Under the pieces are notes generated by a model. The model was not told the origin of the DNA and did not search any database. It saw nothing but the letters and a program-made list of their open reading frames with translations. Shown in pieces: positions 18,101-26,610 of a DNA stretch of 64,000 nucleotides. Position numbers and translations under genes: made by a program. The first letter of the stretch is position 1. Each line of letters begins with the position of its first letter. The DNA is from Hymenobacter sp. BT188. GTDB taxonomy: Bacteria > Bacteroidota > Bacteroidia > Cytophagales > Hymenobacteraceae. The stretch lies in contig NZ_JACSCW010000001.1 in NCBI RefSeq assembly GCF_014333585.1, positions 744,001-808,000 on the forward strand. The letters run 5' to 3'.

Positions 18101-19677
18101 TATGTCCGGGCGCTACTCCCGCCTCCCTCACCAGCACGGCAGGTCCCAGCGGGGGTGCCGGCACGTTCACGTACCAGTGGGAGTCTTCTGGGAATAACGC
18201 TGGTTGGGAGCCCATCGTAGGGGCCACCGACGCGGGCTATGCGCCCGGACCGCTCACTACTACCACCTACTATCGGCGCCGGGTCACGTCGGGGGCCTGC
18301 GGGTCTGTGTTTACGCCCTCCGTCGCCGTTACGGTGTTGCCGAACCTGACGGCCGGCAGCATTGCTGCTGACCAAACCATCTGCGCTGGCGCGACCCCAG
18401 CCCCGCTCACTAGCCCCAGCGCGGCTGGTGGGGGCACCGGCACGTTTGCTTATCAGTGGGAATCATCCTTGGACAACACTACCTGGGGGGCAATTCCCGG
18501 CGCTACAAACCCAACTTTCGCGCCCGGCGCGCTCACAGCCACTACCTTTTACCGGCGCCGGGTAACCTCGGGCACCGGTACCTGCGCCACAAATGTGTCC
18601 AACGTCGTGACGATTCAGGTGCAGCCCGTAGTGACGCCTAGTGTGAGCCTAGCGCCTCCGCCCGTGCAGTGCGCCGGCACGGCCCTGACCTTTACGGCCG
18701 TGGCCACGAATGCCGGCTCCGCGCCGACGTTCAGCTGGCTGGTGAACAATGTAGCCGTTGCCAGTGGGCCCACGTTCACCAGCAGCACCCTGGTCACGGG
18801 CGACCAGGTACGGGTGGAGGTAACGCCCACGGCGGGCCTGTGCAGCGCGGCTCCGGCCGTGGCTACGGTCACAGTGACGCGCACGCCGACGCCGCTGCCC
18901 ACGCTGGCCATTGCTGTACAGCCGGGCGGACCCGTTTGCCTGGGCGCGCCGCTTACGTTTAGCGTGGCCAGTGTAACTGGGGCCGGGCCGGCCCCTGAGT
19001 ACCAATGGCAGATCAACGGCAATGACGTGAACGGCGCCACCGGCCCGGTCTTTACCAGCACGACGCTACGCGAAGGCCAGACCGTGACCCTGCGCCTGCG
19101 CACTATCAACGCCTGTGGTCAGCCAGTTACGGCAGTATCCAACGGTGTGCCGGTGCGCATTCAACCCCCAGTTGACGTGGATGCCGGCCCCGATAAGGAG
19201 ATTCTGGCCGGCACCTCGGTGATACTGGAAGGCCGCGCCGATGGCACTTACCCCGTGACGTGGACGCCTGCGGCGGGACTGACTATCCCGGCCAACAACC
19301 CGCTGCGACCGGTGGCCGCACCCACGGTGACCACAACCTACACTCTCTCGTCCGGGGAAGGGGGCTGCGCCGATAGCGACCAGGTGACGGTGACAGTGCG
19401 CCCAGCTATCCGCATTCCCAACGCCTTCACGCCCAACGGTGACGGCCGCGACGACACCTGGCAGATTGAGTTCATCGAGCAATACCCCGACAATACCGTG
19501 AACGTGTTTAACCGCTGGGGAAACAAGGTTTTCTCGGCTACTAATTATAGCCGGGCTAATGAGTGGCGCGGTGACATGAACGGCCAGCCTGCGCCGGTTG
19601 GCACTTACTACTACGTCGTCGTCACGAAAGGCCCGCTGGGCAAGTCCTATAGCGGGTCGATTACGATTCTATACTAA
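15103..19677 (+). CDS. Giant secreted multi-repeat protein with PKD domain and type B T9SS (CHU_C) C-terminus
   Basis: A 1,524 aa surface or extracellular protein. A signal peptide (…LSGAATTALAQ) ends near residue 47. ATG 15157 is an equally good start. Residues about 50-440 form a propeller-like region beginning with a FINTWYFGQRAGLDF motif typical of such proteins. A PKD domain follows (about 445-512, YAWTFGDGTTSS). Seven modules of about 93-100 aa (about 513-1174) each start near LTAGSIGADQTVCAG and contain a YQWESSxDN core. Two further Ig-like domains, a short DAGPDKEILAG domain and the gliding-motility C-terminal domain (about 1430-1524, IPNAFTPNGDGRDDTW … FNRWGNKVF) complete it. The C-terminus is the known type B sorting signal for the type IX secretion system. 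Likely adhesin-like. Modules four and six are almost identical in DNA. Confidence 0.9.
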   Translation: MPAALAHSALFIKIPSRPMAASSLVMSWLLTLLLLLLSGAATTALAQATPPPECSEDEKFINTWYFGQRAGLDFNEARDTIPPKVLTDGRMVAPAGSGVMSDGNGSLLFYSNGDTVWSRDHNIMLNGTGIGGNRLATDGPLAIKRPGIVLPGAPRRYLIFTQDAMGGPKGLSYSEIVIPPAGTAGQGEVVAATKNTLLTRGTAEKMTGVFHKNGCDIWIIVHGWGEATSGTENRGDSFLAYRVTPAGVQSPPVISTVGARHAPSVSPQGYRGQMKVSPDGEQLAVARFSETLGDASSTVELFAFDAETGIVSNPQIVDQGAGRYYGVEFSPSRNYLYATVQSPPQLLQFDLSATNITASKQVIPLNQNPPVNLGSMQAAPDDKIYVARENAPGLGFITYPDSLGAKAAYADDSLALGGRRSGLGLPNFNQSSLLRVGIGAQITACREISFQASFAVQTPDLVYAWTFGDGTTSSLKDPVHTYATPGDYTITLRITNDCFCRETRGIIRVPALPTPGSIGAPQTVCAGTAPALLTSTVNGASDAGLPLVYQWESSTDNATFSPIPGATGPSFQPSASLPVGTTYFRRRAQLLLPSGSGPYCTPTFTASVAITVTPALTAGSIGSDQAVCAGSAAAPLTSTAPATGGTGTFTYQWEVSADNVTWGTIPGATSETFAPGQQTATTFYRRQVRSGACIPPPSNVVRLTVVPPLTAGRIGADQTLCAGAPAAPLTSETPGTGGTGAVTYQWQSSLDNTTWTDIGGATGPTYAPGSLPATTYFRRQAGSGSACAPALSNVITITVAPALTAGSIAAEQTVCAGAPVASLTSTAPATGGTGTFAYQWESSGNNAGWEPIVGATGETFAPGPLTVTTYYRRRVTSGACGSVFTPSIAVTVLPNLTAGSIAANQTICAGATPAPLTSTSEAGGAGNIVYQWQSSADNSTWTPLGGATASTYTPGQLTATTYFRRQATASPACAPVFSNVVTITVLPALTAGTIGTDQTLCPGATPASLTSTAGPSGGAGTFTYQWESSGNNAGWEPIVGATDAGYAPGPLTTTTYYRRRVTSGACGSVFTPSVAVTVLPNLTAGSIAADQTICAGATPAPLTSPSAAGGGTGTFAYQWESSLDNTTWGAIPGATNPTFAPGALTATTFYRRRVTSGTGTCATNVSNVVTIQVQPVVTPSVSLAPPPVQCAGTALTFTAVATNAGSAPTFSWLVNNVAVASGPTFTSSTLVTGDQVRVEVTPTAGLCSAAPAVATVTVTRTPTPLPTLAIAVQPGGPVCLGAPLTFSVASVTGAGPAPEYQWQINGNDVNGATGPVFTSTTLREGQTVTLRLRTINACGQPVTAVSNGVPVRIQPPVDVDAGPDKEILAGTSVILEGRADGTYPVTWTPAAGLTIPANNPLRPVAAPTVTTTYTLSSGEGGCADSDQVTVTVRPAIRIPNAFTPNGDGRDDTWQIEFIEQYPDNTVNVFNRWGNKVFSATNYSRANEWRGDMNGQPAPVGTYYYVVVTKGPLGKSYSGSITILY

Positions 19678-19749
19678 CCAAATGGCCGGCGGCGACCCGC
19701 GCTGCCGGACCTTCTTTCTCTTTGCTTGACCCATTAGGCAAACCCTGTT

Positions 19750-20721
19750 ATGAAAAGAGCTTTATCTCTACTGCTGCTGCCGCTGCTGCTACTGGCGGCG
19801 CCCGCCCGTGCCCAGCAGCAGGCGCAGTACAGCCAGTACATGAACAATAATTACATCCTGAACCCGGGCGCAACGGGCGTGGAAGATTACATTGACATCA
19901 AGTTCAGCTACCGTACCCAGTGGACGGGCCTGGAGGGAGCGCCCAAAACCTACTATGTCAGCGGCAGTTCCTCGCTGGGCAAGTGGCGCACCACTACCAA
20001 GCGGACCCTGCGCGACCGGCGGCGGCCGTTTCACGCCCTGGGTGGCCTTGTGTACCGAGACGAAACCGGGCCCACGAGCCGGACCGGCGCCTATGTTTCC
20101 TATGCTTATAATCTGGTGCTCCGGCCCGACCTGCGGGCAGCGCTGGGCGCATCGGTCGGCATGCAGCAGTTTGCCGTCGATGGGCAGAAGCTGCGATTCT
20201 TCGACCCCACAACCCAGGCAGCCAGCGCCGCCTCGCAGGTGCTGGACGGGTCGGTGGGCTTGTGGGTGTACAGCTCCAGTTTCTACGTGGGCCTGTCCAG
20301 CGCGCAGCTGCTAGCCAATAAGCTCGACTTCTCCTACGGGCCCGATCTGCTCGGGGAGGGCGCGCCCGGCAACTCGCTGAAGCGGCACTATTTTGCCACA
20401 GCCGGGGTGCGGTTGCCGCTTAGCCGGGAGTGGTCGCTGGTGCCATCAGTGCTGGTGAAGGCCGTGAACCCGGCCCCGCTTTCGGTTGACCTCAACGCCA
20501 AGCTTAAGTACCAGGATTTGCTGTGGGTAGGCGTATCCTGGCGCGCCTTCGACTCGGCCGTGGCCATGGTGGGCCTAAGCTACGAGCAGCTCACATTGGG
20601 CTACTCCTACGACGCTGGCCTCTCCGAACTGGCTGGCTACCACGGCGGCAGCCACGAAGTGCTGCTGGGATTGCGCCTGAAGAAAAAGGCTCAGACGGTG
20701 TGCACCAATCGGTTCTGGTAA
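19750..20721 (+). CDS. PorP/SprF-family type IX secretion outer-membrane protein
   Basis: A 323 aa protein with a signal peptide (MKRALSLLLLPLLLLAAPARAQ) and the family's opening QYSQYMNNNYILNPGATG, then YRTQWTGLEGAPKTYYVSGS. The rest is beta-strand rich, fitting an outer-membrane barrel. In Bacteroidota PorP/SprF-like proteins are encoded beside type B T9SS substrates (SprF is needed for SprB display), and here the gene follows the giant CHU_C protein by 72 bases in the same direction. It most likely acts as that protein's partner in secretion or anchoring. Confidence 0.9.
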   Translation: MKRALSLLLLPLLLLAAPARAQQQAQYSQYMNNNYILNPGATGVEDYIDIKFSYRTQWTGLEGAPKTYYVSGSSSLGKWRTTTKRTLRDRRRPFHALGGLVYRDETGPTSRTGAYVSYAYNLVLRPDLRAALGASVGMQQFAVDGQKLRFFDPTTQAASAASQVLDGSVGLWVYSSSFYVGLSSAQLLANKLDFSYGPDLLGEGAPGNSLKRHYFATAGVRLPLSREWSLVPSVLVKAVNPAPLSVDLNAKLKYQDLLWVGVSWRAFDSAVAMVGLSYEQLTLGYSYDAGLSELAGYHGGSHEVLLGLRLKKKAQTVCTNRFW

Positions 20722-21252
20722 TATTTGCCCCCCAGTGCCTTCGTGGCAAGATATTCTCGCCGTGCCCGCGCCGTTAGCAGCTCACCGAACCTCATGCTTG
20801 TGGAGCGGCCGCAGGTTAGGGTAGGGGAGTAAGAATTCAAGCCTGATGCCACAGACGAAATGGAGATTGAACAGGCAATCAGTTAGAGCCCTCAGGTTCT
20901 GACGGCTTGAAAAAAGCCCCCACACCGCTGGCACGGACCGAAAGCTATACTAGTGGAGTAGCCGCAGAACGCGGGAGGTATTAGAATACATAACAAGTTA
21001 GGAGGCAGCACACAGGGGCTGATTAATTTTCGGGCAAAAAACGCACCCGGGCACCATTACACTAAAAGCCACCTCTTAGGGTTTAAATGACGCCACGCTG
21101 CTGGTGAAAACGGTGGCGGCGAAGTAGGTCTGCACTTACTTGGTGCTTTCAAACGCAGTGAACAACCTGCTACCTTACCGACCGGTGGCCGCATTCCGAG
21201 CGGGGGGGCTTTTTTCTTCTGCTGTTAAGCTTTGTCCGCGTAACCAAATGCC
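20722..21252. other. Intergenic region before glpD
   Basis: About 530 bases with no convincing gene. Two G6C-motif copies lie here: at 20727-20733, right after the PorP/SprF stop, and at 21203-21209 (seven Gs then CTTTTTTT) about 45 bases before glpD. A five-C variant after a run of six As lies near 20910. The glpD promoter must lie in the right part, but no clear consensus was found. Confidence 0.4.
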
Positions 21253-22842
21253 ATGCTTCCTCCCCTGAACGCCGCGGCATTTCACCGCGCCACCCTGCTT
21301 ACCCAACTCGCCGGCCAGCTCAACTGGGATTTGATCGTCATTGGGGGTGGCGCCACGGGCCTGGGCGTGGCCCTGGACGGGCTCAGTCGGGGCTACCGGA
21401 CGTTGCTGCTCGAACGGGTGGACTTTGCCAAGGGAACGAGCAGCCGCAGCACCAAGCTAGTGCATGGCGGCGTGCGCTATCTGGCTCAGGGCGACGTGGG
21501 GCTGGTGCGCGAGGCACTAATAGAGCGAGGCCTGCTGCTCCAAAATGCCCCCCACCTGGTTACCAACCAAGCTTTTCTCATTCCTGTCTACTCCTGGATT
21601 GATGCGGCCTTCTACACCCTGGGCCTGAAGCTCTACGACTGGCTGGCCGGCCGCCGCAGCCTGGGTTCCTCGGAATTCCTGAGCCGCTCCGAAACACTGC
21701 GTCGGCTGGGGAATGTCCGCTCGCGGGACCTGCGCGGGGGCGTGCGCTACCACGATGGGCAGTTTGACGACGCCCGTCTGGCCGTGAACCTGGCCCAGAC
21801 GGCCATCGAGATGGGTGGTACGGTGCTCAACCACATGGCCGTGCGCGGGTTGCTAAAAAATGCGCAGGGCCGTGTGTGCGGCGTGCAAGCCACCGACGAA
21901 GAAACCGGCCAACCCTACGAGCTGCGGGGAACCGTCGTGGTCAATGCTACCGGCATCTTCGTCGATGAAATTCGGCAGCTTGACACGCCCGGCACGCGCC
22001 CGCTGGTGCAGCCCAGCCAGGGCGTACACCTCGTAGTAGACCAGGCATTTTTGCCCGGTGACGACGCCCTGCTGATTCCCAAAACCGATGATGGCCGCGT
22101 GCTGTTTGCCGTGCCCTGGCAGGGACGAGTGGTTCTGGGAACGACAGACACGCCCCTGAGAGAGCCCAGCTGGGAGCCGCAGGCCCTGGAAGCCGAAGTC
22201 GAGTTTATCCTGCGCACCGCTGGCCGTTATCTGGCCCACCCGCCCCAGCGCCGCGATGTGCGGAGCGTGTTTGCGGGCCTGCGCCCCCTGGCTGCCGCGG
22301 CCGGCGCCACCCCAACCAAGGACCTCTCACGCAAACACCAAGTTCTGGTTTCTGCCGCGGGCCTTATTACCATCAGCGGCGGCAAGTGGACCACCTACCG
22401 CCGCATGGGCCAAGATACGATAGACCAGGCCATTGTAGTAGGAAAGTTGCCCCCGCAACCCAGCCGCACGGCCCAGCTGGCCATTCACGGCGCCCAGGCT
22501 ACGCCGGACCACGCCCACCACTTCGCCGGCTACGGCAGCGACCGGCCCGCCTTGCAGCGCCTCCTGGAAGAGCGGCCAGCGCTGGGGCAGCGCCTGGTGC
22601 CGGAGCTGCCATTCCAACGGGTACAGGTGGTGTGGGCTGCCCGTTATGAGTTGGCCCGCACCGTAGAAGATGTGCTGGCCCGCCGCGTCCGCGTACTTTT
22701 TCTCGACGCCGCCGCGGCCGTGCGCTGCGCCCCGGTAGTGGCAGCCCTGCTGGCGGAAGAGCTTGGCCGCGACGCCCAGTGGGAGCAGCAACAGGTGGCC
22801 GCGTTTACCGCTCTCGCCCGCTCTTACCAACTCATCACTTAG
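21253..22842 (+). CDS. glpD: Aerobic glycerol-3-phosphate dehydrogenase (FAD)
   Basis: Oxidises sn-glycerol 3-phosphate to dihydroxyacetone phosphate and passes electrons to quinone at the inner membrane face. The N-terminal FAD-binding Rossmann motif IGGGATGLGVALDGLSRGY (about residues 30-50), followed by KGTSSRSTKLVHGGVRYL, is diagnostic for GlpD. The DAO-type core (DDGRVLFAVPWQGRVVLGTT) and the SGGKWTTYRRMGQDTID motif follow, and a C-terminal helical domain closes the 529 aa protein, the usual length. It is followed after 11 bases by a TRIC/YadS-type membrane gene, so the two are probably co-transcribed. No glycerol kinase or facilitator gene is nearby. Confidence 0.95.
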   Translation: MLPPLNAAAFHRATLLTQLAGQLNWDLIVIGGGATGLGVALDGLSRGYRTLLLERVDFAKGTSSRSTKLVHGGVRYLAQGDVGLVREALIERGLLLQNAPHLVTNQAFLIPVYSWIDAAFYTLGLKLYDWLAGRRSLGSSEFLSRSETLRRLGNVRSRDLRGGVRYHDGQFDDARLAVNLAQTAIEMGGTVLNHMAVRGLLKNAQGRVCGVQATDEETGQPYELRGTVVVNATGIFVDEIRQLDTPGTRPLVQPSQGVHLVVDQAFLPGDDALLIPKTDDGRVLFAVPWQGRVVLGTTDTPLREPSWEPQALEAEVEFILRTAGRYLAHPPQRRDVRSVFAGLRPLAAAAGATPTKDLSRKHQVLVSAAGLITISGGKWTTYRRMGQDTIDQAIVVGKLPPQPSRTAQLAIHGAQATPDHAHHFAGYGSDRPALQRLLEERPALGQRLVPELPFQRVQVVWAARYELARTVEDVLARRVRVLFLDAAAAVRCAPVVAALLAEELGRDAQWEQQQVAAFTALARSYQLIT

Positions 22843-22853
22843 GAAGTATTTCC

Positions 22854-23468
22854 ATGAATGTAATCTATGCGACGGAGTTAATCGGGACCGGCGTATTCGC
22901 CATATCTGGTACGTTAGCCGCTGTACATAAGAAGAAAGACCACGATATTCTTACCTTGTTCATCTTCGCGTTTGTAACTGCGGTTGGCGGAGGCACCCTG
23001 CGCGACGTCATCATCCACGCCTACCCCGTGACCTGGATCAGTGACCCCAACTACCTGATAGTCATCCTGGTTAGCGTCCTGATTGCCATTGTCTGCCGCC
23101 GCTGGTGGTTGGGCATCCTGCAACGCCCCTTGCTGGTGTTCGACACCCTGGGAATCGGAATTTTCACTATTCTGGGCCTAGAGAAAGCGCTGCATGCGGG
23201 CGTGAATACGTGGGCGGCGGTTTTGTTGGGTATCGTTTCGGCGCTGTTTGGCGGCGTTATCCGCGACACGCTCGCCAATGAGGTTCCCTTGGTATTTGAG
23301 CGGCAATTGTATGCTACTCCCTGCCTGACCGGCGCACTTCTTTACGTTATGGCCCTCAGACTACACGTAGACCCAACCGTTGCTTTTCTGGTGTCGGTTG
23401 CCGTGATTACGGGCTTCCGACTACTAGCCGTGAAGAAAGGCTGGTCGTTGCCGCCAATTCGGGTGTAA
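22854..23468 (+). CDS. TRIC-type (YadS/YicG, UPF0126) seven-helix membrane protein
   Basis: A 204 aa integral membrane protein with two repeats of three helices plus one. Each repeat carries the glycine signature of bacterial TRIC channels: GTGVFAISGTLAA with FVTAVGGGTLRDVI in the first, and DTLGIGIFTILGL with ALFGGVIRDTLANEVP in the second. Family members are trimeric cation channels. A glycine-transport role has been proposed for some, so the physiological cargo is open. ATG 22854 follows AGGAAG and lies 11 bases after the glpD stop. The hydrophobic profile excludes the longer upstream start, which would lie inside glpD. Confidence 0.88.
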   Translation: MNVIYATELIGTGVFAISGTLAAVHKKKDHDILTLFIFAFVTAVGGGTLRDVIIHAYPVTWISDPNYLIVILVSVLIAIVCRRWWLGILQRPLLVFDTLGIGIFTILGLEKALHAGVNTWAAVLLGIVSALFGGVIRDTLANEVPLVFERQLYATPCLTGALLYVMALRLHVDPTVAFLVSVAVITGFRLLAVKKGWSLPPIRV

Positions 23469-23722
23469 CGTGCCGTCTACTACTGTTTTATCTTCTGAAG
23501 CCAACAGCCAACCTATTAGGTAGAAGGGGAGACGTTCGTGGCCTCTTACCGCGCGGCCCATATGATGCATGGGGGGCTTTTTCAGGATACCCATAGCTGC
23601 TTAACCTTGGCTAATAGGCCCTCCATAGGTACACTATATTTTCTGCAACTGGTTTACGTCCCTTTTTGCCTAACCCGGGAGATGCAGCTGGGTAACGATC
23701 AGTAGGCCTAGTTCCGCTCCCA

Positions 23723-25060
23723 TCAGGAAGAGCCCACTCGAAAGTGCCCACTAACACCATCAGCAAGGAAGGAGAAGCCACAACGAAATCGAGAAAATAA
23801 GGTAAGACTGGTGGGTCGCAGGCAACTGCGCGTCGGCACCGTCGACGGTTCAACTTCCGGTAGGCAATACATACGGCGGCGAATCACCAGTGCTGAGAGC
23901 CCTGTAAGTCCACCGATAGCACCCAGCGCGGCGGGTAAGCCGAGCGTGTCAGCCAGCACGCCAGTGAGCAGAGCCCCCACGGCATAGCCCGCGTCGCGCC
24001 AGAGACGGAAAATGCCCAGGCTGCGGGCCCGTTGGGCGGTGGGGGCGTACTCAGCAATGGCGGCCAGGAAAGTGGGATACACCAACGCTGTACCCGCTCC
24101 GAGCAGGCCGGCCAGCAGTACAAACACCGGGTAGGAAGAAATGAAGAGCATAGCTAGCAGCACTGCCCCCTGCAGCAGCATGCCCCAAAACAGCAGGTCT
24201 TTTTTGCAGAGCCGATCAGATAAGGGGCCAGTTACCAACTGGCCCACGCCCCATACCGCCGGGTACACTGCGGCTACTGTGCCAATCTGCGTCAGCGTGT
24301 ATCCTTTGCTGGCCAGCAGCAGGGGCAGCAGGCCCCAGACCATACCATCGTTGAGGTTATTGACTAGGCCGGCCTGCGTGACCGAGCCTAGATTGGGGTG
24401 GCGCCAGGTGATGTCACAGAAGGAAAGGGGCGGCCCTGCCAGCCCAGCTGGGGTCTGAGCGGCTTCCAGGGCCACGTGGGCGTGGGTATCGCGTACGAAG
24501 AGAGAACTCAAGAGTCCTAGTGCCGCTAGCGCGATGCCAAGGTAGAACGGGTAAGGGCGTAGGCCGTACTCAGTGGCCAGCCAGCCCGAGGCAAAGGCTG
24601 TGGCAGCTACCGCCAAGTAGCCCGCCGACTCGTTCAGGCCCATGGCCAGCCCCCGCTGCCGCGGCCCCACCAGGTCAATCTTCATTACTACGGTGCTCGA
24701 CCAAGCCAGGCCTTGGTTGAGACCCAGCAGCACGTTGGCGGCAATGACCCAGCTCCAGGAGGGCGCCCAGAGCAAGAGTAATGGCACCGGCAGACCGATA
24801 ACCCAGCCCAACACTAGCAGGTTTTTTCGCCCCAGCCGCTCTGCCCAAGCGCCGGCGTAGTAATTGGCGGCGGCTTTGGTCAGCCCAAACACCACGATGA
24901 AGGACAGAATAGCCGAACGGGCCACCAGATGAAATTCCTGCTCCGCGAGTCGGGGCAGAATCGTGCGCTCTAGGCCTACCATGCCCCCCACGAAGGCATT
25001 CACCAAAATCAGGAGGGTAAATTGTCGCCAGTTTTCGCGCAAGCCGAGTCGAGGAGCCAT
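23723..25060 (-). CDS. Major facilitator superfamily transporter of the sulfur cluster
   Basis: A 445 aa protein with about twelve transmembrane helices. The loop after helix two is AERLGRKNLLVLG, and the matching loop in the second half is GPLSDRLCKKDLLFWG, both typical MFS signatures. A charged central loop separates the halves. It lies 63 bases after the DUF6691 gene in the same direction as the sulfur genes, so it is probably the last member of that operon. Cargo is unknown. The final ~45 residues after RRRMYCLPEVE are Ser/Arg/Phe-rich and unlike a normal MFS tail, which may mark a frameshift near the 3' end or a run-on. Confidence 0.82.
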   Translation of the reverse strand: MAPRLGLRENWRQFTLLILVNAFVGGMVGLERTILPRLAEQEFHLVARSAILSFIVVFGLTKAAANYYAGAWAERLGRKNLLVLGWVIGLPVPLLLLWAPSWSWVIAANVLLGLNQGLAWSSTVVMKIDLVGPRQRGLAMGLNESAGYLAVAATAFASGWLATEYGLRPYPFYLGIALAALGLLSSLFVRDTHAHVALEAAQTPAGLAGPPLSFCDITWRHPNLGSVTQAGLVNNLNDGMVWGLLPLLLASKGYTLTQIGTVAAVYPAVWGVGQLVTGPLSDRLCKKDLLFWGMLLQGAVLLAMLFISSYPVFVLLAGLLGAGTALVYPTFLAAIAEYAPTAQRARSLGIFRLWRDAGYAVGALLTGVLADTLGLPAALGAIGGLTGLSALVIRRRMYCLPEVEPSTVPTRSCLRPTSLTLFSRFRCGFSFLADGVSGHFRVGSS

Positions 25061-25123
25061 GGGGAACGTAGAAAGAGAGAAAGCCGGCGCGGGTTGGAGG
25101 CAGGCGGCCGCGGCCAGATCAAG

Positions 25124-25534
25124 TTAATGCGGTAGCTTTTCGCGCAGGGCGCTGTAGGTCCAGGTGCCGGCCAACGCGGCCAGAATCAGCACAGCCGCCC
25201 CGGCTACCCCACTGCCTAGCTGCGCGAACAGCGGGCCCGGGCAGGCGCCGGTCAGGGCCCAGCCCAGTCCGAAGATGATGCCCCCAATCCAGGTGCCGTG
25301 ATTGTACTTTTTATCAGCAATAGCGATGGGCTCGCCGTTGAGGGTCTTCAAGTGGTTGCGCTTAATGAGCTGAATGGAAATCAGCCCCACCACAATGGCT
25401 GAGCCGATGATGCCGTACATGTGGAAGCTCTGGAAGCGGAACATCTCCTGAATGCGCCACCAGCTGATGACTTCGCTCTTAGTTAGGATGATGCCGAATA
25501 ATATGCCCAGCACCAGGTATTTCAGATTCTTCAT
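25124..25534 (-). CDS. DUF6691/YeeE-YedE C-half membrane protein
   Basis: A 136 aa inner-membrane protein with about four helices and the motif GWALTGACPGPLFAQLGSG, whose conserved Cys corresponds to the second thiosulfate-handling motif of YeeE/YedE (TsuA) transporters. It starts 12 bases after the stop of the partner half-gene. The two together equal one full-length YeeE-like transporter. The split into two genes is common in Proteobacteria and Bacteroidota. Expected role: import of thiosulfate or another sulfur species for the rhodanese and persulfide dioxygenase encoded upstream. Confidence 0.85.
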   Translation of the reverse strand: MKNLKYLVLGILFGIILTKSEVISWWRIQEMFRFQSFHMYGIIGSAIVVGLISIQLIKRNHLKTLNGEPIAIADKKYNHGTWIGGIIFGLGWALTGACPGPLFAQLGSGVAGAAVLILAALAGTWTYSALREKLPH

Positions 25535-25546
25535 GGAGCAGGACGG

Positions 25547-26107
25547 TTAAAACATCAAAGGGTAAAACACCCAGGTCATGAGCAGGCCCCCGATAAAGAA
25601 GCCGATAACGGCCACCAGCGACACCCACTGCAGGTTGGAGAGGCCCGAAATGGCGTGGCCCGAGGTACAGCCCCCGGCGTAGCGTGTGCCAAAACCGACC
25701 AAAAAGCCCCCCAGCACCAAAAATACCCAGCCTTTCCAGTTGGCCAGGTTTTCCAGAGCAAACAGCTCATTGGGTAATAAGCCCGAGAAGTCTGTCAGAC
25801 CCATTTGAGCTTTCAGATCGCGGACTGTTTCGGGGGAGATAGCAATGGTATCGGGGTGGCCCAGCACCTGATAGCCTAAAAAGCCCCCCACCGCAATTCC
25901 GAGCACAAAAAACAGGTTCCAGATTTCAGCCCGCCAATTATAGGTTAGAAAAGGAATGCCGGCAGGCACGCAGGCGGCGCACACGTGGCGCAGGGAGGAG
26001 CTGATACCCAGGGCTTTGTTGCCGATGAGCAGCAGCGCGGGCACGGTCAGCCCGATCAGGGGGCCGGCCACGTACCAGGGCCAAGGCTGGCGAAGTAACT
26101 CAAGCAT
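25547..26107 (-). CDS. YeeE/YedE-family sulfur transporter, N-half
   Basis: A 186 aa membrane protein with about five helices. The diagnostic motif is [18 protein letters not shown], with the conserved Cys and His of the YeeE/YedE sulfur-transport family. A second Cys pair lies in [13 protein letters not shown]. It pairs with the 136 aa half just downstream. The upstream rhodanese gene ends 82 bases before this start. Two copies of the G6C motif fall in this gene, both at GGF-encoding codons. Substrate (thiosulfate or persulfide) is inferred from the family and from its neighbours. Confidence 0.87.
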   Translation of the reverse strand: MLELLRQPWPWYVAGPLIGLTVPALLLIGNKALGISSSLRHVCAACVPAGIPFLTYNWRAEIWNLFFVLGIAVGGFLGYQVLGHPDTIAISPETVRDLKAQMGLTDFSGLLPNELFALENLANWKGWVFLVLGGFLVGFGTRYAGGCTSGHAISGLSNLQWVSLVAVIGFFIGGLLMTWVFYPLMF

Positions 26108-26189
26108 AAAGCAAAAAAATCAAAAGGAAAACAGGAAAAAAATGGCCAGGGGCATGGGCTGCCCAGTCCGGCAGGAAAGGAGCCGGGGG

Positions 26190-26528
26190 CTAGTGAACCA
26201 GCTGCTCGGGCCAGTCCATGACGCCGCCCAGCAGGTTGGCTACGGTCGAAAAGCCGGCGCCGGTGAGCTGGGCGGCGGCCGTGGCGGAGCGGGCCCCGCT
26301 ACGGCAGTACACGTAAGTGGGCTGAGCTTTGTCCAGCGTGGCCACACGCTGGGCAAACTCGGGGCTGGTCACGTCGAGGTTGACGGCCCCGGGCAGGTGG
26401 CCGGCGGCAAACTCGTCGGGCCGGCGCACGTCTAGCAGCAGCGCGCCGGTTTGGCGCAAGCCAGCGGCAAACTCGGCCGGTTGTAGGTTCTGGTATGCCT
26501 TCGAAGTTGAATTAAAGAGATTAAACAT
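26190..26528 (-). CDS. Single-domain rhodanese
   Basis: A 112 aa cytoplasmic sulfurtransferase. The active-site loop is [11 protein letters not shown], with Cys and the following five residues in standard form, and the CH2-like motif [20 protein letters not shown] lies in the first half. It would move sulfane sulfur between thiosulfate, glutathione persulfide or protein thiols. It stands between the metallo-beta-lactamase/rhodanese fusion (82 bases upstream) and the YeeE half (82 bases downstream), which fits a persulfide-handling operon. Confidence 0.92.
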   Translation of the reverse strand: MFNLFNSTSKAYQNLQPAEFAAGLRQTGALLLDVRRPDEFAAGHLPGAVNLDVTSPEFAQRVATLDKAQPTYVYCRSGARSATAAAQLTGAGFSTVANLLGGVMDWPEQLVH

Positions 26529-26610
26529 GGTTGGAGTAGGTTAAAAGGGTTAAATGCAGGAAGCTGGCTGCCGCCCCGCCGGTGCCGGACGGCAGCTCAC
26601 TCCGGCAGAA

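Noticed and set aside
16641..18625. Repeats as a possible CRISPR or VNTR array
   Set aside because: The period is about 280-300 bases, in frame, and encodes Ig-like modules. It is a protein repeat.
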